From NCBI RefSeq assembly GCF_900142775.1, contig NZ_FRCC01000001.1, positions 62,001 through 126,000 on the forward strand: a stretch of DNA of 64,000 nt. Direction: 5' to 3'. This DNA comes from Flavobacterium flevense. Lineage in GTDB: Bacteria; Bacteroidota; Bacteroidia; Flavobacteriales; Flavobacteriaceae. The notes under the pieces are model-generated. The model searched no databases, was not told the DNA's origin, and saw nothing but the letters and a program-made list of their open reading frames with translations. Both the position numbers and the translations under genes were made by a program. Positions 16,616-25,977 of this stretch are shown here, piece by piece. The stretch's first letter is position 1, and each line of letters begins with the position of its first letter.

Positions 16616-18472
16616 ATGAAAAGAATAATACTGGCATTTGTATTGACTTCAATGCTTTGGAGTTGCAAATCAATCAATCAAACAGCAAAAGAACAAGTAA
16701 TTCAGGCAACAATTAATCTGACAGAAGTTAAAAACGATCAGGTTTTAGTTACTGTAAATGCACCGCGTGTTACAACTGAAGCAATTATTTACCGTATTCC
16801 AAAAACGGTTCCCGGGACTTATTCCGAAGATAATTACGGAAAATATGTGGAGGATTTAAAAGCTTATGATAAAAAAGGAAGGTTATTAGCCGTAAAAAAA
16901 TTAGATGAAAATTCCTGGAGTATCAGTAAAGCAACTGCTTTGAGTAAAATCACTTACTTAGTCAATGATACATTTGATATCGAAAAAGGAACCGGTTTTG
17001 GGAAAGACGATGTGTTCTCCCCTGCGGGTTCTAATATTGATGCAGCCCAAAATTTCATGATCAATACGCATTGTTTTATTGGTTATTTTGATAATTTCAT
17101 GGCCACACCCTACCAGCTGATTGTTAACCATCCGGCTACTTTATGGGGCAGTACTTCAATGACCGATCTGGACGAAAGCACAACAAATGATATTTTTAAG
17201 ACATCCCGTTATGCCGAACTGGTAGAAAACCCGATCATGTATTCTAAACCGGATTACACCACTTTTAATGTTGACGGAATGGATATTCAAATCAGCGTTT
17301 ATTCACCATCAGGAAAATATACTGCCGAAAGTATTACTCCTGAAATGAAAACCATGATGACAGCGCAAAAAAAATTCTTAGGAAAAATTAATGCAACTAA
17401 AAAATATACTGTTCTTTTATATTTATCCAATATGAAAGAAGATGATGCACACGGTTTTGGTGCATTAGAGCATCCTACTGCCACTACTGTTGTACTGCCT
17501 GAGATAATGGAAAAAGAAGAATTAACGAAGTCGATGATGGATGTTGTTTCTCATGAATTTTTTCATATTCTAACTCCGTTGACTATTCATTCTAAAGAGA
17601 TTCAGTATTTCGATTATAATAATCCAAAAATGTCCGAGCATTTATGGATGTATGAAGGAATCACTGAATATTTTGCTAATCTTTTCCAAATCAACCAGAA
17701 TTTAATTCCGGAAGAAGATTTTTACAATAGAATTGCCGAAAAAATCGAGGAAGCCAAAACCTTGAACGACACCATGTCCTTTACAAAAATGAGTGCTAAT
17801 GTACTGGAGCAGACTTATAAAGATCAATATCTGAATGTATATCAAAAAGGTACTTTGATAGGAATGTGTATCGACATCATCATCAGAGAAAAAAGCAACG
17901 GACAAAGAGGAATTCTGGATTTAATGCAAAAATTATCCAATGAATATGGTGTTTCAAAACCTTTCAATGACAACGAATTATTTGATAAAATCACCGCATT
18001 CACGTATCCTGAAGTGGGTGAATTTTTAAAAACACATGTGGCAGGAACCACTCCTGTTCCGTATGATTTTTATTTAGCCAAAGTAGGATTAAAACAGTCC
18101 ACTAAACAGGTTCCTGCATCGGTTTTTATTAAAGATAAAACGACTCCTTATGTTACCGTAAATCCGGATAATAATGAAATAAGTATAATTCCGAACAGCG
18201 AATTAAATCCGTTTTTCAACAATCTGGGATTAAAAGGCGGCGATGTCATTTTAGAAATCAACCAGATTGCTTATTCCTATCCAAATATTTATGACATGAT
18301 AAATGCCAGTGATAAATGGAAAGAAAACGACGCTATTGAGGTAAAAATCAAACGATTTGGAAAAGAACAACTGATAAAAGGCACTGTAAAATTACCATAT
18401 CAGGAAAAGCTGCATATTGAAGCCACTGATTCCTCAAAAAAACAGCTAAAAGAAGCCTGGCTAAAAGGATAA
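16616..18472 (+). CDS. M61-family metallopeptidase (lipoprotein, PDZ domain)
   Basis: A 618-residue protein with lipobox LWSCK (Cys17), so it is anchored in the envelope. The catalytic zinc site HEFFH lies at 313-317, followed by MYEGITEYFANLF with the third zinc ligand Glu. The N-terminal beta domain (about 30-200) is typical of the M61 glycyl aminopeptidase family. A C-terminal PDZ domain (about 535-600, LGLKGGDVILEINQ) completes the normal architecture. Probably degrades peptides in the periplasm or at the cell surface. CATATTTG at 16564-16571 is a possible promoter word with one mismatch. Confidence 0.92.
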   Translation: MKRIILAFVLTSMLWSCKSINQTAKEQVIQATINLTEVKNDQVLVTVNAPRVTTEAIIYRIPKTVPGTYSEDNYGKYVEDLKAYDKKGRLLAVKKLDENSWSISKATALSKITYLVNDTFDIEKGTGFGKDDVFSPAGSNIDAAQNFMINTHCFIGYFDNFMATPYQLIVNHPATLWGSTSMTDLDESTTNDIFKTSRYAELVENPIMYSKPDYTTFNVDGMDIQISVYSPSGKYTAESITPEMKTMMTAQKKFLGKINATKKYTVLLYLSNMKEDDAHGFGALEHPTATTVVLPEIMEKEELTKSMMDVVSHEFFHILTPLTIHSKEIQYFDYNNPKMSEHLWMYEGITEYFANLFQINQNLIPEEDFYNRIAEKIEEAKTLNDTMSFTKMSANVLEQTYKDQYLNVYQKGTLIGMCIDIIIREKSNGQRGILDLMQKLSNEYGVSKPFNDNELFDKITAFTYPEVGEFLKTHVAGTTPVPYDFYLAKVGLKQSTKQVPASVFIKDKTTPYVTVNPDNNEISIIPNSELNPFFNNLGLKGGDVILEINQIAYSYPNIYDMINASDKWKENDAIEVKIKRFGKEQLIKGTVKLPYQEKLHIEATDSSKKQLKEAWLKG

Positions 18473-18573
18473 CTAACAACTGAAAAAATCAAAATTACAA
18501 TTTGAAAATAGCACAAAATGATTCCTTCACTTTTTAAACTATTTTCTTTACTTTGCACCAAATAACTAACCCA

Positions 18574-19284
18574 ATGAAAAAAACAATTCTTGCATTAGCC
18601 GCTATCGTATTTATTGCCTCATGCAACAAAAAAGAACAAAAAGGAGATTTACACATTACAGGAAATGTAAAAGGATTAAAAGAAGGTACCTTATACATTC
18701 AAAAAATAGTTGATACCGCATTGATTGCCATTGACACTATTAAAATTGACGGAAATTCCCATTTTGAAAGCGATCTTGATTTAAAATCCCCTGAAATGCT
18801 GTATTTGTTTTTAGATCGTGGTGTGAGCAATTCATTAGATAATAATCTTATGTTTTTTGCCGAACCAGGTACTATAAATATCGAAACTAATTTAGATGCC
18901 TTTCTTTCAGCAGCGAAAATTACCGGATCAAAAAATCACGATCTATATGAAGAGTATAAAAAAACAACTTCAAGATACAAAGATGAAAATCTAACACTGA
19001 TCGAGCAAAAATTTAAAGCTATCAAAAGAAAAGATCCTAATGCTATTGACAGTTTAACTAAGTTGCAAGAATTAAATTTAAAACGTAAATATCTATTTGC
19101 TATCAACTTTGCTATCAATAATAAAGACCATGAAATTGCTCCTTACCTTGCATTAGCCGAAGTTTATGATATTAATATTAAATATTTAGATACTATTCAA
19201 AACGCTATGACTCCAAAAGTAGCTCAGTCATTGTACGGTAAAAAACTTACTAATTATATTAATACATTAAAAAAAGCAAATTAA
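18574..19284 (+). CDS. DUF4369 lipoprotein without thioredoxin domain
   Basis: A 236-residue protein from the ATG at 18574; an earlier TTG in frame (18553) gives a poor leader and is rejected. Lipobox IASCN (Cys17). The N-terminal 100 residues match DUF4369 (GNVKGLKEGTLYIQKIVDTALIAIDTIKIDG). That domain normally precedes a thioredoxin fold in Bacteroidota lipoproteins, but here the rest is a helical segment rich in Lys/Glu and no CxxC is present. Function unknown. Confidence 0.85.
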   Translation: MKKTILALAAIVFIASCNKKEQKGDLHITGNVKGLKEGTLYIQKIVDTALIAIDTIKIDGNSHFESDLDLKSPEMLYLFLDRGVSNSLDNNLMFFAEPGTINIETNLDAFLSAAKITGSKNHDLYEEYKKTTSRYKDENLTLIEQKFKAIKRKDPNAIDSLTKLQELNLKRKYLFAINFAINNKDHEIAPYLALAEVYDINIKYLDTIQNAMTPKVAQSLYGKKLTNYINTLKKAN

Positions 19285-19307
19285 TTTTTTTTAACACCAC
19301 TCAAACT

Positions 19308-19345
19308 AAAGCATTTCAGGAATATTTGAAATGCTTTTTTTATTT
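19308..19345 (+). terminator. rho-independent terminator
   Basis: AAAGCATTTCA pairs with TGAAATGCTTT across a short loop, followed by T-rich sequence, 24 bases after the stop at 19284. Confidence 0.85.
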
Positions 19346-19418
19346 TTACTTAAAATATCCCCATATTTTTAACAACCCAAAAAACAACTCAATTAGCTTT
19401 TAACCTACTACCCCAATT

Positions 19419-22400
19419 ATGTGGAAAAACTTATCTTTTAAGAAGCAATTAATTTTAATTCTTTTAATCCCTGTTTCCGGACTTATTTATTTTACTATTT
19501 CAAACATCAATAACAGCTATCAAAAATTTTCCCGAATTGATAATAGTATTGAAAACATTGATAAAATTGCTGCATTTTCTGAAGCTATAACCCTTATCAA
19601 TAACGAAAGAACGCTCAATGAATATTCTAAGTTTGACGCGGCTAAAAAAGTAAATTTTAAACTAACAATGGCTAAGTCAACCGAATGGTTTTCTCAACTG
19701 AATTCAAAAGACAGTATTGTCGTTACAAGTATCAGCGAAGCCAGGACTATTTTAAATATTATTCATCAGAATGATGAAAATGACACCGCTATTTCATCCT
19801 TAAAAACGTTTAACGATTATACAGATATCAATAATATCCTGAACAATTTAATAGAAAGAGAAATTGTAAATTGTGAAAACGTAAATCTTGCTAAACTGGC
19901 AAATAATTTCAAATCTTATATTGAGACAAAAACAGTAGCTAATTTAATCAGAGCTATCGTATTTCATAAATTAATCAATGACAGCGTTCATTCTGATTTA
20001 TATGGTTATTATGAAAATATGAGGCAACTTAACAAAAACACTGATTTTAAATTAGACAATTACAACAGCCTTCACATTAAAGATGAACTTATTCAATATA
20101 AAAATTCAGCAGCATTTCAGTCTTTTTTAAAAACATCTGATGCTATTCTTAACAATACTGCTGTCATTACACCACAAGTCTGGTGGCATACATCAACTGA
20201 TGTAAATGAAAAAATTAATGCTATTAAGACTAAAAAGCTAAATTACATTATTAAAATAGCACAACAGGAAAAAGATAATACGGTCAATGCTGCCATTATT
20301 GCCATAGTATTTCTTTCTCTATTATTACTTACCACTACCATTTTAGTTTATAAATTAATTACAAATACTTCGAATTCTTTAAAAACGATTGCTACAAAAA
20401 TTGAAAAAATTGCATTAGGATATACTGAATTCCAACATATTCTTCATGGAAATATTGAATTAGATTCCATTAGAGAATCTTTTAAAAAACTAACCAACGC
20501 TATAAAAGAACAAATAAATCTGGCTACAGAAATCAGTTCCGGACACTTTGGAGAAGCAATAAAAGTAAGAAGTGAAGCTGATGTTTTAAATCAGTCCTTG
20601 AACACAATGTCAATGGATTTAAAACGATTTAATGATGAAGCAGTAGCCAACAGTCATTTAGAACAAAATATTATAGCGGTCAACAAAACCATCATTGAGT
20701 CTAAAAACATCCAGAACTTTGGCGATAATTTAAGCAAAGTACTGTGTTCTCAAACCAATGGTTGTCAGGCTGTATTTTACATTATAGATTACCTCAAAAA
20801 CAACAATAATTTAATAAAAATTGGAAGTTATGCTGATAACAACAGCCCGGAAGCGATAGGTATTGGCGAAGGATTAGCAGGCGAAGCAGCCAAATTTGAT
20901 GAGCAAAAATGCTTGAATAATTTGACTAAAGAATATTCGTTTCTAGCTTCATCTTTAGGAAAATCTCCTGTTTACAACGTTTTAATCACCCCTGTATCCT
21001 ATAAAAATGAAGTTATAGGTGTTATCGAAATTGGCTCTTTGGAAAACTTTACTGAAACAGACCAAAAATTATTAATCACCTTAAAAGAGTCTTTGGGAAA
21101 TGCGATTGCGGTATTTATCAGAAACGAAGAATTGAGAATTTCCAGTGAAGAAATCATCCATAAAAACAATATTTTACAGGTTCAGGAAGAAGAGTTGCGA
21201 CAAAACAACGAAGAACTCAATAAGCATACATTGTTGCTGCAACAATCAGAAGAAGAGCTAAAAAATCAGGCTGCCGAACTGGAGCAGACAAATGCGTATC
21301 TGGAAGAGAAAAGCAGAGAACTGGAAACTAAGAACTACGAAATAGAGAAAAAGAATGATGATCTCATTATTGCTCAGGAAGAATTAAACATAAAATCAGA
21401 AGAAATTGCTCAGGCCAGCAAATACAAATCTGAATTTCTGGCCAATATGTCTCATGAATTAAGAACTCCTTTAAACAGTATTTTAATTCTTTCGGATTTA
21501 TTAAAAGACAATGTTTCCGGTAATCTGACAAATGCTCAGTTAGAAAATTTATCGGTAATTAATACTTCCGGAAAGGATTTATTGAACTTAATTACTGATA
21601 TTTTAGACATTTCAAAAATTGAAGCCGGCAAGGTCGAAATTTATCCTGAAAACACCGTTTCTGAACGAATATTTTCGGATATGGACGGGCTTTTCAGAGC
21701 TCAAATGGACAAAAAGAATATTAATTTTGAAACAAAAATTACTGACGATTGCCCAAGAGAAATTTATAGTGACGTAGGTAAAATTGAGCAAATCCTTAAA
21801 AATTTCCTTTCCAATGCTTTAAAATTCACTCCAAACGGAGGAACAGTTGCGATGACTTTTGACAAGCCATCTGACAATAAGGAATTTAATAATCCTAAAC
21901 TCGCTGCACTCACTAACAATCAAATTTTAGCTATTGAAATAAAAGATAATGGTATTGGAATTTCTGAAGAAAATAAGAAAAAATTATTTCAAAGCTTCCA
22001 GCAGGCTGATAGTTCCACCAGCAGAAAATATGGCGGAACAGGTTTAGGTTTGTACATTTCCAAACAATTAGCTGATTTACTTGACGGAGAAGTGTTTTTT
22101 GACAGTCAGCTTAACAACGGAAGTACTTTTGGCGTCTACATTCCTGTAAAATATGCCGGAAATAGCGACAACAACACTACTAATGCTCCTGTGGCAACCG
22201 TTACGGAAGCTATTTCGACCGAACAAATTGAATCAGAATATCCTAAACCCAATGAAGAATTTATAGATCTTTCGGCAAACATTCAGGATGACCGTCATAA
22301 GGCTGATATTGATGACAAAACCATTTTGATTATCGAAGACGATCCTTCATTTGCCGAAGTATTATTGCAGGTAGCCCATAATAATGGCTTTAAAGCTATT

Positions 22401-23486
22401 ATTGCACATCAGGGTGAAACAGGGTTTCAATATGCTAAAAAATACAATCCTAAAGCCATCATTTTAGACATGAAATTACCAGGAATTGATGGTTGGACGG
22501 TTTTAAAATGGCTTAAAGAAGATGCCGAATTAAAGCACATTCCGGTTCACGTTATGTCAGGAATGAAAAGAGAAAAATTAGCCAAGGAAATGGGTGCTTT
22601 TGATTTCTTAGTAAAACCAATTACGCCCGAAAAACTTAAAAAAGCCTTCCTCGCTATTGATGATGAAATAAATAAAGCTTTTAAAAGAGTCCTTATTCTG
22701 GAAGATGATGAAAAATTAAATTACGCTATCAAACAGCTATTGCATGCTAATGACAAAAACACGATTTGCCTGCAGGCCTATTCAAGATCAGAAGCCGAAA
22801 ATATCCTGAGCAATGTTGAAATTGACTGTGCCATCATCGATTTAGGTCTGCCTGATTCAGACAATGTCAAAGCTATTTCGGAATTGAAAAACTGTTCTAA
22901 AAACAAAAAAATAAAAATCATTATTAATACCGGTAAAACATTAACCGATAATGAACAATTAGAACTTGAAAAAAGTGCTGACAGCATTGTTATCAAAACC
23001 AACAACGTTACTGAAAGATTAAAAGATGAGATTTTATTGTTTTTAAACAAAATAGATACTGTTGAAAATACCGAGTATAAAACAGCACCTAATTTATCAG
23101 GAGGTGAAATTTTGAAAGATAAAAACATTCTGATTGTTGATGATGATATTCGTAATATTTATGCTTTATCTGCGGCTTTAACCAGCAAAGGAGCGATAAT
23201 TACAACTGCTTTTAACGGAATCGAAGCTTTAAATGCACTGGAAGAGCATCCTAATTTTGATATTGTATTAATGGACATTATGATGCCTGAAATGGATGGA
23301 TTTGAAGCTACCAAAAAGATTAGAGAAAATATAAAATGGAAAAATCTGCCTATCATTGCTTTAACAGCAAAAGCAATGAAAGGCGATAGAGACGAAATAA
23401 TAAAAGCAGGAGCTTCTGACTATCAATCTAAACCTATTGATATTCAAAAACTCATTTCATTAATCAGTATCTGGATTTACAAATGA
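19419..23486 (+). CDS. giant hybrid sensor histidine kinase with GAF and three receiver domains
   Basis: A 1355-residue protein. Order: membrane helix 10-28; a periplasmic helical region (about 30-290, perhaps nitrate-sensor NIT-like); membrane helix 291-315; HAMP-like linker; GAF (about 424-564); a Glu/Gln-rich coiled coil (about 577-667); HisKA with H679 in NMSHELRTPLNS; HATPase (DNGIGI, GGTGLGLYIS) to about 915; receiver 1 (from 966, LDMKLPG); a divergent receiver 2 (from 1085, IDLGLPDSD); and receiver 3 (from 1240, MDIMMPEMDG). Its stop overlaps the start of cheR by 4 bases. It presumably senses an envelope signal and phosphorylates its own and downstream receivers. Confidence 0.93.
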   Translation: MWKNLSFKKQLILILLIPVSGLIYFTISNINNSYQKFSRIDNSIENIDKIAAFSEAITLINNERTLNEYSKFDAAKKVNFKLTMAKSTEWFSQLNSKDSIVVTSISEARTILNIIHQNDENDTAISSLKTFNDYTDINNILNNLIEREIVNCENVNLAKLANNFKSYIETKTVANLIRAIVFHKLINDSVHSDLYGYYENMRQLNKNTDFKLDNYNSLHIKDELIQYKNSAAFQSFLKTSDAILNNTAVITPQVWWHTSTDVNEKINAIKTKKLNYIIKIAQQEKDNTVNAAIIAIVFLSLLLLTTTILVYKLITNTSNSLKTIATKIEKIALGYTEFQHILHGNIELDSIRESFKKLTNAIKEQINLATEISSGHFGEAIKVRSEADVLNQSLNTMSMDLKRFNDEAVANSHLEQNIIAVNKTIIESKNIQNFGDNLSKVLCSQTNGCQAVFYIIDYLKNNNNLIKIGSYADNNSPEAIGIGEGLAGEAAKFDEQKCLNNLTKEYSFLASSLGKSPVYNVLITPVSYKNEVIGVIEIGSLENFTETDQKLLITLKESLGNAIAVFIRNEELRISSEEIIHKNNILQVQEEELRQNNEELNKHTLLLQQSEEELKNQAAELEQTNAYLEEKSRELETKNYEIEKKNDDLIIAQEELNIKSEEIAQASKYKSEFLANMSHELRTPLNSILILSDLLKDNVSGNLTNAQLENLSVINTSGKDLLNLITDILDISKIEAGKVEIYPENTVSERIFSDMDGLFRAQMDKKNINFETKITDDCPREIYSDVGKIEQILKNFLSNALKFTPNGGTVAMTFDKPSDNKEFNNPKLAALTNNQILAIEIKDNGIGISEENKKKLFQSFQQADSSTSRKYGGTGLGLYISKQLADLLDGEVFFDSQLNNGSTFGVYIPVKYAGNSDNNTTNAPVATVTEAISTEQIESEYPKPNEEFIDLSANIQDDRHKADIDDKTILIIEDDPSFAEVLLQVAHNNGFKAIIAHQGETGFQYAKKYNPKAIILDMKLPGIDGWTVLKWLKEDAELKHIPVHVMSGMKREKLAKEMGAFDFLVKPITPEKLKKAFLAIDDEINKAFKRVLILEDDEKLNYAIKQLLHANDKNTICLQAYSRSEAENILSNVEIDCAIIDLGLPDSDNVKAISELKNCSKNKKIKIIINTGKTLTDNEQLELEKSADSIVIKTNNVTERLKDEILLFLNKIDTVENTEYKTAPNLSGGEILKDKNILIVDDDIRNIYALSAALTSKGAIITTAFNGIEALNALEEHPNFDIVLMDIMMPEMDGFEATKKIRENIKWKNLPIIALTAKAMKGDRDEIIKAGASDYQSKPIDIQKLISLISIWIYK

Positions 23487-24295
23487 TAACATTAAAAGAA
23501 CTTGATGAATTGCTTTTTACGATAAAAAAACAATTCGATTATGACTTTTCAGATTATTCTAAGGCTTCGATGCTTAGGAGAATCCATCGTTTTATGGATA
23601 TCCATGCGATGAAAAATGCTGTTGATTTAAAGTTTGAACTTATTAACAATCCCGCTGTATTTCAGAATTTTATCAATGAAATTGTGGTCAATGTAAGTGA
23701 GTTTTTCAGGGATCCAAGTTTTTTTAAATCCTTACAACAAAAGGTTTTTCCGTACCTTGAGAGTTATCCTAAAATTAATATCTGGAGTGCTGGATGTTCT
23801 TTTGGCGAAGAAACCTATTCTTTAAATATTCTTTTAAAAGAAAACAACCTTTATGCAAAAACAAGAATTTATGCCACAGATATCAGCAGTAATGCGATAG
23901 AACGTTCCCGAAAAGGAATTTATGACAACACCAATTTTAAAGAATACACAAAAAACTATTATGAATGTGGCGGAAAAGAATCATTAAACGATTATTTTGT
24001 TTCAGACCCAAGGCATTCGATGATTCATTCGGAGTTCAAACAAAACATCTTATTTTCCAATCATAATTTAGTTGCCGATGGCGTTTTTAAAGAATGCCAA
24101 CTCATACTATGTCGCAATGTTTTAATTTATTTTAATAGTAATTTACAAAACAAAGCCTTAGAATTATTTTACCAGAGTCTGCCTATCCATGGTTTTTTAG
24201 CCATTGGAAAAAAAGAATCCTTACGATTTAGTTCGGTTTATGAAAATTTTAAAGAAATAGATCGTGAAGAAAAAATTTATCAAAAAATAAAATGA
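23483..24295 (+). CDS. CheR-type protein-glutamate methyltransferase
   Basis: A 270-residue protein of normal CheR length. The N-terminal helical domain is followed by VNVSEFFRDPSFF, the SAM-binding WSAGCSFGEETYSL, YATDISSNAIERSRKG and CRNVLIYF. CheR transfers methyl groups from SAM to glutamates of chemoreceptors. There is no chemoreceptor gene here, so its substrate is unclear; the coiled coil of the upstream kinase is a candidate. It overlaps its neighbours by 4 bases at both ends, implying coupled translation. Confidence 0.92.
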   Translation: MITLKELDELLFTIKKQFDYDFSDYSKASMLRRIHRFMDIHAMKNAVDLKFELINNPAVFQNFINEIVVNVSEFFRDPSFFKSLQQKVFPYLESYPKINIWSAGCSFGEETYSLNILLKENNLYAKTRIYATDISSNAIERSRKGIYDNTNFKEYTKNYYECGGKESLNDYFVSDPRHSMIHSEFKQNILFSNHNLVADGVFKECQLILCRNVLIYFNSNLQNKALELFYQSLPIHGFLAIGKKESLRFSSVYENFKEIDREEKIYQKIK

Positions 24296-24855
24296 AATCT
24301 CAAGCCATTATAATTGGAGGTTCGGCAGGAGCTTTTAATACTATTTTGTCTATTTTAGGTCAATTAGACAAAAGGATAAATATTCCTATTGTTATCGTTT
24401 TGCACCGGTTAAAAAACACCACATCCTCTTTTGAGACTATTTTACAAAGAAATACCCATTATACAGTCAAAGAAATTGAAGACAAAGAACAAATGAGAAA
24501 TGGCATGCTCTATACTGCTCCGGCAGATTATCATGTACTGTTAGAAGAAGATTATACTTTTTCTCTTGATGTATCAGAACTCGTCAATTTTAGCCGTCCT
24601 TCGATTGATGTTACATTTGAATCTTTTTCAGCTGTACTAAAAGAAAAATGTTGCGGTATATTATTATCCGGTTCCAATCACGATGGAGCGAAAGGATTAA
24701 AAATTATGGCCGAAAATAAGGGAAATACCATCATTCAGGATTGTAATGAAGCTGAGTTTGCAAACATGCCAAATGCAGCAAAGACACTTTATGACCAACA
24801 CAAAGAATTAAATACCACAAACATTATAAACATACTCAATAATGAATGCTACTAA
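24292..24855 (+). CDS. CheB-type methylesterase domain, no receiver
   Basis: A 187-residue protein consisting only of the CheB catalytic domain. Ser11 in IIGGSAGAF, His38 in IVLHRL and Asp131 in LLSGSNHDGAKG form the triad. Canonical CheB has an N-terminal receiver domain that controls the esterase; that is missing, so control must come from another protein, perhaps the adjacent receivers. It overlaps cheR by 4 bases and the next gene by 14. Confidence 0.92.
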   Translation: MKSQAIIIGGSAGAFNTILSILGQLDKRINIPIVIVLHRLKNTTSSFETILQRNTHYTVKEIEDKEQMRNGMLYTAPADYHVLLEEDYTFSLDVSELVNFSRPSIDVTFESFSAVLKEKCCGILLSGSNHDGAKGLKIMAENKGNTIIQDCNEAEFANMPNAAKTLYDQHKELNTTNIINILNNECY

Positions 24856-25936
24856 CAAACATACACTATTACTAATTGATGACAAACCGGCTAATTTAAT
24901 TGCGTTAAAAAGCATGTTAGAAAAGCCCAACAGAGAAATAATTACATGCAATTCAGGTAATGAAGGATTGCAAATATTATTAAAAGAAAAAGTTTCTCTT
25001 ATTTTAGTGGATGTTCAAATGCCAGAAATGGACGGTTATGAATTTGTTGAAATTACAAAACAACATCCCAATACAGCCAATATTCCAACTATTTTTGTGA
25101 CGGCTATCAGTGATGAGGCCAAATACATTAACAAAGCTTATGATTTAGGAGCTATTGACTTTTTGTTCAAACCATTAGTAACTGAAATCACCCGAAAAAA
25201 AGTAGATTCTTTTCTTAAAATTTGGGATTACGATCAGGAATTGAAAATGCTAAATGACAAACTCGTAGCTAAAAATGGAGAATTAGAACAATTTGCCAAT
25301 ATTATTGCCCATGATTTAAAAACACCTTTAAATAATATTAAATCATTGGTTGAATTTATTGAAGAAGAACATTTACTGGATTTGAAAGAAGAAGCCACAG
25401 ACTTATTTGATATGGTAAAGTCTTCGGCAATGTCTATGTCTAAATTAATTGATGATTTACTTCATTATTCTAAAAATGTGGAAAACAATGACAGAAAAGA
25501 AACAATTAACATCCTGAGCGAAGTGAATGCAGTTATAAAGCTAATTAATCCTAACGGGGACATTAAAATAACTAAAGATAATTTAAATCATACTATTGAT
25601 TTTCAATCAGTAGCTTTCAAACAAATTATTCAAAATTTAATTTCAAATGCCATCAAATACAATGATAAAGAAACAACTGAGATAAATATTTCTTTTGATG
25701 AAGATCAAAAACAAATAGCTATTACAGACAATGGTCCCGGAATTCCTGAAAATCAATCCGAAAAAATATTCCAGATGTTTTATACCCTCGGACAATCATC
25801 AAGAGGAGATTCAGGTACGGGAATGGGACTGAATTTAGTTCGAAAATTAGCCGAAAGAAACGACGTTAAAGTGTATCACAATTCTCAATACAAAAACGGG
25901 TCTCAATTTATAATCTCTGATTTAAAAACCTCGTAA
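24842..25936 (+). CDS. response-regulator histidine kinase (REC-HisKA-HATPase)
   Basis: A 364-residue soluble protein. The receiver domain (about 7-122) has phosphoacceptor Asp57 in LVDVQMPEMDG and Lys110. A short coiled coil follows. HisKA has His157 in IIAHDLKTPLNNI, and the HATPase has ITDNGPGIPE and GTGMGLNLVRK. No membrane segment. An input receiver before a kinase suggests it is driven by phosphotransfer from the large kinase upstream. Last gene of the four-gene operon; its stop is inside a perfect palindromic terminator. Confidence 0.93.
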   Translation: MNATNKHTLLLIDDKPANLIALKSMLEKPNREIITCNSGNEGLQILLKEKVSLILVDVQMPEMDGYEFVEITKQHPNTANIPTIFVTAISDEAKYINKAYDLGAIDFLFKPLVTEITRKKVDSFLKIWDYDQELKMLNDKLVAKNGELEQFANIIAHDLKTPLNNIKSLVEFIEEEHLLDLKEEATDLFDMVKSSAMSMSKLIDDLLHYSKNVENNDRKETINILSEVNAVIKLINPNGDIKITKDNLNHTIDFQSVAFKQIIQNLISNAIKYNDKETTEINISFDEDQKQIAITDNGPGIPENQSEKIFQMFYTLGQSSRGDSGTGMGLNLVRKLAERNDVKVYHNSQYKNGSQFIISDLKTS

Positions 25937-25977
25937 TAAAAAAAGGAATTACCAGCTGGTAATTCCTTTTTTTATTA
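25934..25977. terminator. perfect 44-bp palindromic bidirectional terminator containing both stop codons
   Basis: The centre is ACCAGCTGGT (25951-25960); AAAAAAAGGAATT and AATTCCTTTTTTT flank it and symmetry is exact from 25934 to 25977. The terminal TAA (25934-25936) is the stop of the kinase gene. The terminal TTA (25975-25977) is the stop of the convergent gene. Confidence 0.92.

Noticed and set aside
22778..23356. Minus-strand open frames inside the large hybrid kinase
   Set aside because: Opposite to conserved receiver domains; no promoter or start context.
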